DNA from: an uncultured Phycisphaerales bacterium
GTDB taxonomy: Bacteria; Planctomycetota; Phycisphaerae; Sedimentisphaerales; Anaerobacaceae
Assembly (NCBI GenBank): GCA_937927975.1
Contig: CALEZT010000068.1
Location: forward strand, 1-29,451
Direction: 5' to 3'
DNA length: 29,451 nucleotides
A program made the position numbers and the translations under genes. Under the pieces are notes generated by a model that was not told the origin of the DNA, did not search any database, and was given only the letters and a program-made list of their open reading frames with translations. Shown here piece after piece: positions 17,193-23,895 of this stretch; the stretch's first letter is position 1, and each line of letters opens with the position of its first letter.

Positions 17193-18629
17193 CTACACCT
17201 GCTCCGGCACGACGAAGGGCTCGCGATAGGTCCCGCGGGCCAGCACGTTGGCTTCTTGGGCGAATTCGCCTGTGAAACACTCGGCTTTCGGGTCCATCGT
17301 CAGCCAGGGGCCGAGCACACGGGGCGTCTGTTTCACGTCGACGCCGTTGACAAGCAGGTGTTCCTGGAATCGCTCGAACGACTCGCCGAGATCCTTGTTC
17401 CCCTCCAGTCGCTCCACGATTTGGGGCCTCGTCGTCTCTTTGCCCAGGCGATAGGAGATGTTGCCCATCTGGCACAATGCGCTGGAGAGATGCCCTTCGA
17501 GCACGTCGGCGTTCAGGTCGCTCACCTTGCGGCTGCGTACCGCCTGGATGAAGTTCTCATGGTGGCCGGCGCCTTCGGTGAGCCGGAATTGCCTGATCCT
17601 CTTGCCGTCCTTGTCGTAGGCCCAGCCGCCGGCGAAATAGCCGTTCTCGCACTCGACGATCACGCCGCCATCGTTGACGCCTCGCAGATTGTCCATCGCC
17701 GACTCGCCCTTGGCGCGAGGCAGACCGCGGAGTTCGAAGAGGATCGGCGCCGGTTGGTAGTCGTAGTACACGATCATCGTGTTGGGCGTTTCGCCGTCGT
17801 CGATGTAGCCGAATCGTCCGCCCAGGCCCAGCACACGCGGAGCAAGTTCCTGCTTGCCGGCGAACCAGCGACACAGGTCCATGTAATGAATGCCGTTGTT
17901 GCCGAAATCCCCGTCGCCGGTCGGCCAGGTCCAGTGCCAATCGTAATGCAGGCTCTTCCGCGTCAGGGGCGCCATGGGGGCCGGGCCGCACCAGAGGTTG
18001 TAGTCCACCGACTCCGGCACAGGCTGCGGGCCCTCAACCTTGCCGATGCTGTCGCGACGCACGTAGACGAAGCCCCGGATCAGGGTCACCTTGCCGAGAT
18101 TACCCTGGCGGATGTATTCGAGGGCCTCGCGGAGCCCTTCGTCCGAGCGACGCTGCATGCCGCTCTGGACGATGCGGCTGTACTTGCGTGCGGCCTCGAC
18201 CATCTGCCGGCCCTCCCAGAGGTTGTGGGAGACGGGCTTTTCGACGTAGACGTCCTTGCCCGCCTGACAGGCCCAGACGGTGACCAGAGCGTGCCAGTGG
18301 TTGGGCGTCGCGGTGATTACGGCGTCGATATTCTTGTCGTCGAGCAACTTGCGGTAGTCCACATAGGTGTCGACCTTCTCGTTGCGTTCGGCGAAGCTCT
18401 TGACCTCCCGGTCCAGGAAGCTCTTGTCGGCATCGCAGATCGCCACGACACGAACGCCGGGGATCTTGCGGAACCAGTTGACGTGATTGCGTCCCTGGCT
18501 GCGAATCCCCACCACGGCGACGCGGACGTCGTCATTGGCTCCGCGGGCCTTGGCAAAGGGCACGGCAAGCGACAGCCCGGCGACGGCAGATGTCCTGACG
18601 AAATCACGGCGGCTGATGGGGGTTCTCAT
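17193..18629 (-). CDS. Tat-exported Gfo/Idh/MocA-family oxidoreductase, second copy
   Basis: 478 residues; GAGGAG lies 7 bases before the ATG at 18629. The twin-arginine signal is SRRDFVRTS (residues 6-14). The Rossmann site is GIRSQG (41-46), with the acidic strand end ICDADK, ATPNHWHA (107-114) and the EKP motif (130-132). The C-terminal domain has DFGNNGIHYMDLCRWFAG. Unlike the first copy (GTGGQG), the glycine motif has Ile-Arg-Ser in the turn; the two proteins are distant, so they are not a recent duplication. It is the first gene of the operon with the Nramp-like carrier and the esterase. Probably oxidises or reduces a sugar derivative outside the cytoplasm; the exact reaction is unknown. 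Confidence 0.92.
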   Translation of the reverse strand: MRTPISRRDFVRTSAVAGLSLAVPFAKARGANDDVRVAVVGIRSQGRNHVNWFRKIPGVRVVAICDADKSFLDREVKSFAERNEKVDTYVDYRKLLDDKNIDAVITATPNHWHALVTVWACQAGKDVYVEKPVSHNLWEGRQMVEAARKYSRIVQSGMQRRSDEGLREALEYIRQGNLGKVTLIRGFVYVRRDSIGKVEGPQPVPESVDYNLWCGPAPMAPLTRKSLHYDWHWTWPTGDGDFGNNGIHYMDLCRWFAGKQELAPRVLGLGGRFGYIDDGETPNTMIVYYDYQPAPILFELRGLPRAKGESAMDNLRGVNDGGVIVECENGYFAGGWAYDKDGKRIRQFRLTEGAGHHENFIQAVRSRKVSDLNADVLEGHLSSALCQMGNISYRLGKETTRPQIVERLEGNKDLGESFERFQEHLLVNGVDVKQTPRVLGPWLTMDPKAECFTGEFAQEANVLARGTYREPFVVPEQV

Positions 18630-18746
18630 GGCGCATCTCCTCGGCGTGGAATCTTCGCTGCCCAGGCAGGTTCAGACAGCATGCTAGTGATATCTTGCTC
18701 GGTCATGTGCGTACCTTCGTGCAAACGGCCACATGGAACGAGGGAC

Positions 18747-18775
18747 ATCGTAGCAGCCCGTCGGGCGTCTGTCAA
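18747..18775 (-). promoter_or_regulatory. Strong promoter of the oxidoreductase-transporter-esterase operon
   Basis: On the minus strand a perfect TTGACA (18775-18770), a 17-base spacer and TACGAT (18752-18747). The leader to the ATG at 18629 would be about 110 bases. No other comparable promoter occurs in the gaps inside the operon. Confidence 0.7.
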
Positions 18776-18828
18776 AGACTGCTTTGGCAAGAATGCGTGG
18801 AGTGAAAACGGCCGCGAGAAATGGCCGG

Positions 18829-19383
18829 TCAGTTCTGCGGGACGGGCTCATTGGGAGAGGATTGCGGATCCTCCCAAGGTCTGCGGAATTGCCCTTGTCC
18901 CCGGCCGCGAGGTCCCTGGGGCCCGCGCGGCCCTGGCCCCAATCTTCCGGGCCCGCGGAGGAATTGGCCCGGCAATCCTCGCATCAACTCTCGCCATTGC
19001 GACTGTTGGTTCGGGGTGAGCATGGCCGACAACTCCTCGTCCATCGCCTCCAGTTCCTCAGCGATCTGCACGCGGCCTTGCTCGCGGATCTCTTCAAGTC
19101 GCTGCATGTGCTTTCTCAGCAACGGCGCCGTCCATTCCGCCTGCTCGCGGGACAACCCCAGTCTCGGCACGATCCGTTCCAGCATCATCTGATCGCCTCG
19201 TCCGAATCCTGGCGTTCGCTCGGAAGCCGTTTTGGGCAGGAGGATCACTGCCGAAGCTGCCCCGAGAGTGATGCCGGCAATCAGAATGATCAGCCCCAGG
19301 AAGGCCATGCGCCAGCGATAGAGCCGGGCAAGCAAGACGGTCGGGCTCTCGGGATTCTCTCGTTGGTTCATTAGCTCGCCCAT
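18829..19383 (-). CDS. Membrane-anchored Spy/CpxP-like (periplasmic metal-sensor-like) protein
   Basis: 184 residues. One transmembrane segment (about residues 25-50, FLGLIILIAGITLGAASAVILL) anchors a periplasmic helical region with RLGLSREQAEWTAPLLRKH and LTPNQQSQWREL, the pattern of the Spy/CpxP/CnrX-type helical hairpin. The C-terminus is Gly/Pro/Arg-rich low complexity. The ATG at 19383 has GAGG 7 bases upstream; an alternative ATG at 19371 overlaps the upstream stop as TAATG. Either way it is translationally coupled to the small membrane gene and, through it, to the ECF sigma factor gene. In CnrX/CnrY-CnrH systems such a protein senses a signal and works with an anti-sigma factor. That role here is inferred from order and architecture. 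Confidence 0.75.
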   Translation of the reverse strand: MGELMNQRENPESPTVLLARLYRWRMAFLGLIILIAGITLGAASAVILLPKTASERTPGFGRGDQMMLERIVPRLGLSREQAEWTAPLLRKHMQRLEEIREQGRVQIAEELEAMDEELSAMLTPNQQSQWRELMRGLPGQFLRGPGRLGPGPRGPQGPRGRGQGQFRRPWEDPQSSPNEPVPQN

Positions 19384-19634
19384 GCGATCGCCTCGACAAT
19401 CTCACTGAGAGGCTGAACGGATCTCGTGTACAGTACGAAGGCGGCAATCGCCGCGGGGACGGCCACCGCCGACGCTCCGGCGGCCAGCCATATCCACAGA
19501 CGCTCCGCTACGCCGGAAGGAACCGGCTGCCCGGCCGCGAGGATTCCCAGTACGCCGCAGGCCACGTCCACGCGAGGAGGCCTCTCGTCGCGCGCTCTGG
19601 CCGCCAGTTGTTCGATCTTCCGTTCCCAGTTCAT
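19371..19634 (-). CDS. Small single-pass membrane protein, possible anti-sigma factor
   Basis: 87 residues with an N-terminal charged part (MNWERKIEQLAARARDERPP) and one transmembrane segment (about 46-69, LWIWLAAGASAVAVPAAIAA). The ATG at 19634 overlaps the sigma factor stop as ATGA, so the two are co-translated. A short soluble part plus one membrane helix directly after an ECF sigma gene is the expected form of a minimal anti-sigma factor, such as CnrY. No recognised anti-sigma domain or zinc HxxxCxxC motif is visible, so the role is inferred from position. Confidence 0.65.
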   Translation of the reverse strand: MNWERKIEQLAARARDERPPRVDVACGVLGILAAGQPVPSGVAERLWIWLAAGASAVAVPAAIAAFVLYTRSVQPLSEIVEAIAWAS

Positions 19635-20314
19635 TCGATCCACTCCATCCCGCTGGCCTCCAGCAGTTTCTGAAGTCTTTTTCTCGCCCGCATGGTCTGC
19701 ACCTTCACCATCGTTTTCGACCATCCGGTCCGACGGGCCGTCTCGACGACGTCGCATTGCTCGAGATACCGCAGGGTGAGGACCAGTCTGTCCCGCGGGG
19801 CCAGTTGCTCGAACACCCGGTGCAGCAGTTCGGCCGCCTGGTCCGGTTCCAGCGATTGCAGGACGCCATCGGCGTCGGTCGCCCTCTCCCATTCCTGTAC
19901 CTCGAACGGCTCCATTCGTTTACGGCGGGCCTTCTCTTTCCAGTAGCGGTACCCCACCCGCGTGGCGATTCGCGTGAGCCAGTGCTCGAAAGGGGCCGTC
20001 CCGCGATAGCGACTCAGGCTCAAGTAGGACTCCACGAACACGTCCTGCACCAGTTCCTCATGCACCCTGCGATCCCGGCTGAAACGCCAGAGGATTCGGG
20101 CCACGTGTTCCTGGTGTCGCTCGATGAGCCGGCGATAGGCGTCGCCGTCGCCCTGGCTCGCGAGGCGGAGGTCCTCTGAATCGTCGCTCGACGCCAAATT
20201 CGCCGGGACGTCGGGCTGATTCACGTGCGTCGCACGCACGAAGGCTCGAATCATCTCGATGAAGATCGATTCGAGTCCAGTATCCATCGGCGTTAAGAAA
20301 CTCGCGTCAATCAT
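19631..20314 (-). CDS. ECF-type RNA polymerase sigma factor
   Basis: Up to 227 residues from the ATG at 20314; internal ATGs at 20287 and 20254 are alternatives, and none has a good ribosome site. Region 2 is seen in DAYRRLIERHQEHVARI through ELVQDVFVESYLSLSRYRG and WLTRIATRVGYRYWKEKARRKR. Region 4 is the helix-turn-helix LAPRDRLVLTLRYLEQCDVVETARRTGWSKTMVKVQTMRARKRL, split here by eye; both fit the ECF group. Region 3 is absent, as expected. The first about 40 residues are extra compared with the usual ECF start, consistent with a downstream start being used. It is transcribed with a small membrane protein and a Spy-like protein. The sigma identity is strong; the regulon is unknown. Confidence 0.92.
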   Translation of the reverse strand: MIDASFLTPMDTGLESIFIEMIRAFVRATHVNQPDVPANLASSDDSEDLRLASQGDGDAYRRLIERHQEHVARILWRFSRDRRVHEELVQDVFVESYLSLSRYRGTAPFEHWLTRIATRVGYRYWKEKARRKRMEPFEVQEWERATDADGVLQSLEPDQAAELLHRVFEQLAPRDRLVLTLRYLEQCDVVETARRTGWSKTMVKVQTMRARKRLQKLLEASGMEWIE

Positions 20315-20334
20315 GGTAGCAGAGGATAAACCGC

Positions 20335-20363
20335 ACAGTAGGCCCCACGCAAGGTTCTTTCAA
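20335..20363 (-). promoter_or_regulatory. Candidate promoter of the ECF sigma operon
   Basis: TTGAAA (20363-20358), 17 bases and TACTGT (20340-20335) on the minus strand. It would give a leader of about 15 bases to the ATG at 20314, or longer to the internal starts. The -10 is poor, so the operon may instead be driven by its own ECF sigma. Confidence 0.3.
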
Positions 20364-20377
20364 TCCGAGCAAGACGC

Positions 20378-20413
20378 CGGCCCCACCTGCATTCGAATTG
20401 GCAGGCGGGGCCG
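20378..20413 (-). terminator. Terminator-like hairpin downstream of the EF-hand gene
   Basis: A stem of 13 positions (20378-20390 with 20401-20413), 12 of them paired with one A-C mismatch, around a 10-base loop. It lies about 20 bases after the EF-hand gene stop (20434) and before the sigma operon. No strong T-run follows. Confidence 0.6.
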
Positions 20414-20433
20414 ACGCTCACAGGGGGATTCCC

Positions 20434-21249
20434 TTACCATCGTCCCTGTCGGCCGGTGCCCGGTCTCATCTTCTCATGGAACGCCCGGATCTCTTCCCGA
20501 GTGAGGGCCCCGTCTTTGTTCGCATCAGCCTGATCGAACATCTGCTCGATCGGCGGCGCGTTGCGATTTCCGAGCTGCCCAGGTCGCGGGCCCTGCCCGT
20601 CGGCCGGAGGCCTGGCGCCGGCGTCAGGCTGATTCGCCCAACCGCGCGCCTGCATGCCTCGTCCGCCCCTGGGACGTCCCGCGAACGGCTGTCCATCAGG
20701 GCCCTGTCCTCGCGGTCCCATCTGAGCCCGCGGACGCTGGCCGCGCTGGAGGCCTGGACCTGTCGGACCGCCAAACCCGTCTTGCACCGCGGGACCTCGG
20801 CCACCCTGTCCGAACTGCCCGGCCCTGTCGCGTATCTGCTCCAGTTGTTCGGCCTGCTCTTCTGTCAGCACTTCCTTGATCGCGGCCATCGTCCGCGAGC
20901 GGGCTTTGGCCACGATGTCGCGGATCTTCTCGACTTGATTCTCGCTCAGACCCAGCCGGCGCGCCAACGGGGCTCCAAATCCCATTTGCCCCTGTCCTGG
21001 CGAATTCCATGCTCCGCGCGCCCACGGCCCCATTCCGAACGGGCACCACGCCGGGGCGTCATCCTGTGGATCGCCCGCCCTCATCTGCTGCCTCATGGGG
21101 CCGGCTCCCTGCGCCATCCTGCCCATTCCGCGTCCACGACCGAAACCCGGTCCCTGCCCCCCGCCGCCCCAGGGCTGCGCCATGACCTGGCTGCTCAGAA
21201 GCGTCAAAACCGTGCCCATAACGACCAGAGATGTCCATTTCGCGTTCAT
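20434..21249 (-). CDS. Secreted Spy-like / EF-hand protein rich in Gly, Arg, Gln and Pro
   Basis: 271 residues with AAGGAG 6 bases before the ATG. The signal peptide ends near VMAQPW. A Gly/Arg/Met-rich stretch follows, then a helical segment (RRLGLSENQVEKI, LTEEQAEQLEQI) like the Spy/CpxP helix pair. After a long Gly/Pro/Arg/Gln low-complexity linker comes a C-terminal EF-hand loop (residues 242-253) with Asp242, Asn244, Asp246, Gly247 and Glu253 in the calcium-binding positions. Residues after it (HEKMRPGTGRQGRW) end the protein. It lies upstream of the ECF operon on the same strand, separated by a hairpin. Its helical segment resembles that of the membrane Spy-like protein, suggesting a shared stress or metal/calcium theme. 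Exact function unknown. Confidence 0.8.
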   Translation of the reverse strand: MNAKWTSLVVMGTVLTLLSSQVMAQPWGGGGQGPGFGRGRGMGRMAQGAGPMRQQMRAGDPQDDAPAWCPFGMGPWARGAWNSPGQGQMGFGAPLARRLGLSENQVEKIRDIVAKARSRTMAAIKEVLTEEQAEQLEQIRDRAGQFGQGGRGPAVQDGFGGPTGPGLQRGQRPRAQMGPRGQGPDGQPFAGRPRGGRGMQARGWANQPDAGARPPADGQGPRPGQLGNRNAPPIEQMFDQADANKDGALTREEIRAFHEKMRPGTGRQGRW

Positions 21250-21474
21250 ATCCGGCTCCTTTCATTATCGCGTTGTCCTGTCTGTCAATGCCTTCGTTCG
21301 GGCCCTTGCGACAGGATAGTGAAAGGAATGATCCCGCAGGTTACACCCTTGCAGAAAATCTTTCGCACACTGCGCAGCCCGACGCTTGGCGGAACCGGGT
21401 GAGGGTCTTGCCGGTCGCGTGCCTATGCGATGCATACCGCAGCAACGACAGGCAGGAATCGTCTCGACCAAGCG

Positions 21475-21486
21475 ATTGCGCGCAAT
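21475..21486. repeat. Perfect 12-base palindrome ATTGCGCGCAAT
   Basis: It is a self-complementary site lying two bases from the strong hairpin after the PEP-CTERM-like gene. It may be a protein-binding site or chance. Confidence 0.5.
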
Positions 21487-21488
21487 AG

Positions 21489-21520
21489 GCAGGGCTGCGC
21501 CGAGAGAGGCGCAGCCCTGC
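21489..21520 (-). terminator. Terminator-like hairpin after the PEP-CTERM-like gene
   Basis: A perfect 13-base-pair stem (21489-21501 with 21508-21520) with a 6-base GAGAGA loop. It lies about 30 bases beyond the stop codon at 21548. No T-run follows on the minus strand, so it may be a weak or rho-assisted terminator. Confidence 0.65.
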
Positions 21521-21547
21521 GAGATCACGGCATTCGTCGGACCCTGG

Positions 21548-22192
21548 CTATGCCGTCCTACGCCGGAGAAGACCGTGGGCGGAGCCCAGACCGATCATGA
21601 CCAGAACGATCGCACTGGGAACCGGGACGACAGCCAAGGGTGTTCCGTTGATGCGGCAGGCGCCGAGGGTCGCCGAGTCGCTGTTCCATGCGCTCCCCAG
21701 GAGACTCTTTGTGTGCAGCCCTTCGACCACGGGCGAGGACCAGTTCCAACCCTTGATACCGTCGCTCGCGGAAGAAGCGACGAGCCAGTACTGGGTGTCT
21801 GGAGTCAACAGCGGACGAGAGACGGAGACGCCTACCACAGGTGGATTGAGGGTCCAAACCGAGCCCATCTGACCGATGAATGAAAACGACTCAAGGACCG
21901 CTCCCGGCTGCCCCGCCGCATCATCCATCAGCGACACGGTCAGTTGGTTGTCACCAGTGCAAACTCCCGCCCCCAACTCAATACTGTCGAGCAGGTACGA
22001 TTGCGAGCCCGCAAAGGAGAATTGCTCACCTTGCGTCCAGCCGCCGCCAATCGTCCAGTAATGGCCGGTATCATACGAATCTCCCGGGCCAAAGGTGTCA
22101 AAGAGCACAACTGCTCCTGCCTGTCCGGCCGCTGCAAAAAGGACAACTGCCGCAAGTAGGATACTTCCCGAACTGTTACGTCTTCCGCACAT
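21548..22192 (-). CDS. Exported protein with PEP-CTERM-like sorting signal
   Basis: 214 residues; GAGGAG is 6 bases before the ATG. A signal peptide covers about residues 1-27 (ILLAAVVLFAAAGQAGA). The body is beta-rich (VVLFDTFGPGDSYDT, LTVSLMDDAAGQPGAVL, LTPDTQYWLVASSA), resembling the short choice-of-anchor type domain found in secreted proteins. The C-terminus is VPVPSAIVLVMIGLGSAHGL followed by LRRRTA: a Pro-rich motif, a membrane helix and basic residues, the arrangement of PEP-CTERM (VPxP variant) signals processed by an exosortase. The protein is probably surface-delivered. No enzymatic motif is seen. It has its own promoter with a perfect -35. Confidence 0.85.
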   Translation of the reverse strand: MCGRRNSSGSILLAAVVLFAAAGQAGAVVLFDTFGPGDSYDTGHYWTIGGGWTQGEQFSFAGSQSYLLDSIELGAGVCTGDNQLTVSLMDDAAGQPGAVLESFSFIGQMGSVWTLNPPVVGVSVSRPLLTPDTQYWLVASSASDGIKGWNWSSPVVEGLHTKSLLGSAWNSDSATLGACRINGTPLAVVPVPSAIVLVMIGLGSAHGLLRRRTA

Positions 22193-22316
22193 TTCTCACT
22201 CCTCTCGCCAAGTACAAGCCACATAGCCTCGGTCTCGCCATGGCTGTCCGGCACAAGGTCTCCTCCGGCGTCAGGGCGAGAAACGAATCTTTGCTCCAAA
22301 TCCTCTATGTCGCCTA

Positions 22317-22345
22317 AGCATATCTGTTTGCCGTGGAATTGTCAA
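22317..22345 (-). promoter_or_regulatory. Strong promoter for the PEP-CTERM-like gene
   Basis: On the minus strand a perfect TTGACA (22345-22340), a 17-base spacer and TATGCT (22322-22317; 4 of 6). The leader would be about 118 bases. Confidence 0.7.
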
Positions 22346-22361
22346 GCAGGAAAAGCATAAG

Positions 22362-22385
22362 GTGCTCCAGGCTCCAGGGGAGCAC
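22362..22385 (-). terminator. Possible terminator of the sulfatase gene
   Basis: GTGCTCC (22362-22368) pairs with GGAGCAC (22379-22385) around a 10-base loop, followed on the minus strand by the T-rich stretch TTATGCTTTTCC. It lies about 65 bases after the sulfatase stop. Confidence 0.5.
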
Positions 22386-22449
22386 ATTGTTGCATACGGC
22401 TGCCGGCAGGATACGCCCCTGCGTGCTGTTTGACATGGCGTGCGGCAGT

Positions 22450-23892
22450 CTACTTCCTGCCAGCCGGGGGTCTCTGCAGAGGGAAGACCTCGGACTCGGT
22501 GCGGCCATTAGCGAGAATATCCCGGACTTGAGCGATGATCTGCGGATGCTGGTCGGCGACATCGTTCTTCTCGCCGACATCACTCTTGAGGTCAAAGAGC
22601 TGGATCTCCTGGCCGGGCTTCAGACGCAGGGCCTTCCAGTCGCCCAGGCGAACCGCCTGCTGGTTGTCCAGTTCCCAGTAGAGATACTCGTGTCTCTTCT
22701 GCCCCTCGGGCCGGCCCAGGAGGGTGGGGAGGATGGAGATGCCGTCGATGCCTGCGGGGGGCTGCGCGCCGAGCAATTCGGCGCAAGTCGGCAGAAAATC
22801 CCAGAACGCGCAGACATGATCGCTCTTCGTGCCCGGCTGGATCCGCCCCGGCCAGCGGGCGATGAAAGGCACGCGGATCCCCCCCTCCCAGACGGAGCCC
22901 TTGAGTCCGCGCAGGGGGCCGGCGCTCTCGAAGAATCCGGCGTCGGAGCCGCCTGCGTATGTCGGACCATTGTCGCTGGAGAAGATTACGAGCGTGTTGT
23001 CGTAGAGGCCGAGGGCCTGGAGCAGGGTCATGATCCGCCCGACGTCCTTGTCCATGCGGGAGACCATGCCTGCATAACACGCCCTGGGGTGCTCGTGGGC
23101 AACGTATCCCCTCTTGCCGTCATACGCCGGATCGGCCCATTGATCTTTGTACTCCCCGAGTGAATCCTCAGGCACCTGCAAAGCCACGTGCGGGATCGTG
23201 AACGGAACGTACAGAAAGAACGGCCTTTCGCGGTTGGACCGGATGAACTTGAGGGCCTCTTCTGCGATCAAGTCGTGCGAATACACCTTCTCGGCGCCGT
23301 CCTTGTTCTCCTGGATCCAGAAGATCTCGCCGTCGCGCCAGAGGTGATTGGGATAGTACGTGTGGGCCTGGCGCTGGCAGATATAGCCGAAGAAGTGATC
23401 GAAACCCTGTTTCTGCGGGTCGCCGGTGGTGCCGACTCGTCCGAGCCCCCACTTGCCGAAGGCCCCCGTGGCGTAGCCGGCCTTCTGAAACAGATGGCCG
23501 ACGGTGAACGTGCCCTCCGCTAGCGGCCACTGGCCCCCTGTCGTCGCCCCCAGAACCCAGCCGGCATCGCCGCCCACTTGCTTGTTGTTCCGCACCTGGG
23601 CGTGGCCGGTATGGTATCCCGTCATCAGGGTGCAGCGTGACGGGGCGCAGACGGGGTTGCCCGAGTAGGCCTGCGTGAATCGCATCCCCTCCGCGGCAAG
23701 CCTGTCGATGTTCGGGGTCTTGATCTTCTTCTGACCGTAGCAGCCCAAATCGGCATAGCCCAGATCGTCGGCCAGGATGAACACGACGTTGGGGCGTTTC
23801 GCAGTTGCGGCCGATCCCATCTCTGCACAGAGAAACGGCAGCCCTGCCGCTGCGCCCAGCACGGTGGTCTTCAGGAAATCGCGTCGTTGCAT
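22450..23892 (-). CDS. Tat-exported formylglycine sulfatase
   Basis: 480 residues. An N-terminal twin-arginine-like signal (MQRRDFLKT, residues 1-9) gives export. The type I sulfatase signature CAPSR is at 82-86; Cys82 would be converted to formylglycine by a maturase. Metal-binding Asp42/Asp43 sit in ILADDLGY, and a later DNGP motif (SSDNGPTYAG) fits the second metal cluster. The length is normal. The ATG at 23892 lies 3 bases after the stop of the deacetylase-like gene, with GAGGTG inside that gene's last codons as the ribosome site, so the two are translationally coupled. The enzyme removes sulfate esters, most likely from a sulfated glycan; the exact substrate and S1 subfamily were not assigned. 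Maturase not in the window. Confidence 0.93.
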   Translation of the reverse strand: MQRRDFLKTTVLGAAAGLPFLCAEMGSAATAKRPNVVFILADDLGYADLGCYGQKKIKTPNIDRLAAEGMRFTQAYSGNPVCAPSRCTLMTGYHTGHAQVRNNKQVGGDAGWVLGATTGGQWPLAEGTFTVGHLFQKAGYATGAFGKWGLGRVGTTGDPQKQGFDHFFGYICQRQAHTYYPNHLWRDGEIFWIQENKDGAEKVYSHDLIAEEALKFIRSNRERPFFLYVPFTIPHVALQVPEDSLGEYKDQWADPAYDGKRGYVAHEHPRACYAGMVSRMDKDVGRIMTLLQALGLYDNTLVIFSSDNGPTYAGGSDAGFFESAGPLRGLKGSVWEGGIRVPFIARWPGRIQPGTKSDHVCAFWDFLPTCAELLGAQPPAGIDGISILPTLLGRPEGQKRHEYLYWELDNQQAVRLGDWKALRLKPGQEIQLFDLKSDVGEKNDVADQHPQIIAQVRDILANGRTESEVFPLQRPPAGRK

Positions 23893-23895
23893 AGC

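Larger units (their letters stand above)
21250..21547. other. Intergenic region, no convincing gene
   Basis: About 300 bases between the EF-hand gene start and the PEP-CTERM-like gene end. It holds the terminator hairpin at 21489-21520 and the palindrome at 21475-21486. A short minus-strand frame has no good ribosome site or recognisable protein. I found no acceptable promoter for the EF-hand gene here. Confidence 0.55.

Noticed and set aside
15630..19019. 1129-codon open frame on the plus strand
   Set aside because: It lies opposite the esterase, Nramp-like and oxidoreductase genes, which have family motifs and ribosome sites. Its His/Asp/Arg/Gln-rich composition is typical of an antisense shadow.
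21270..21290. TTGACA on the minus strand upstream of the EF-hand gene
   Set aside because: The nearest -10-like sequence is only 14-15 bases away and would place the transcript start at or after the ribosome site.
21265..21528. Possible 87-codon minus-strand gene between the EF-hand and PEP-CTERM-like genes
   Set aside because: It lacks a good ribosome site and overlaps a terminator hairpin. Its composition is basic and Cys-rich without a recognisable motif.
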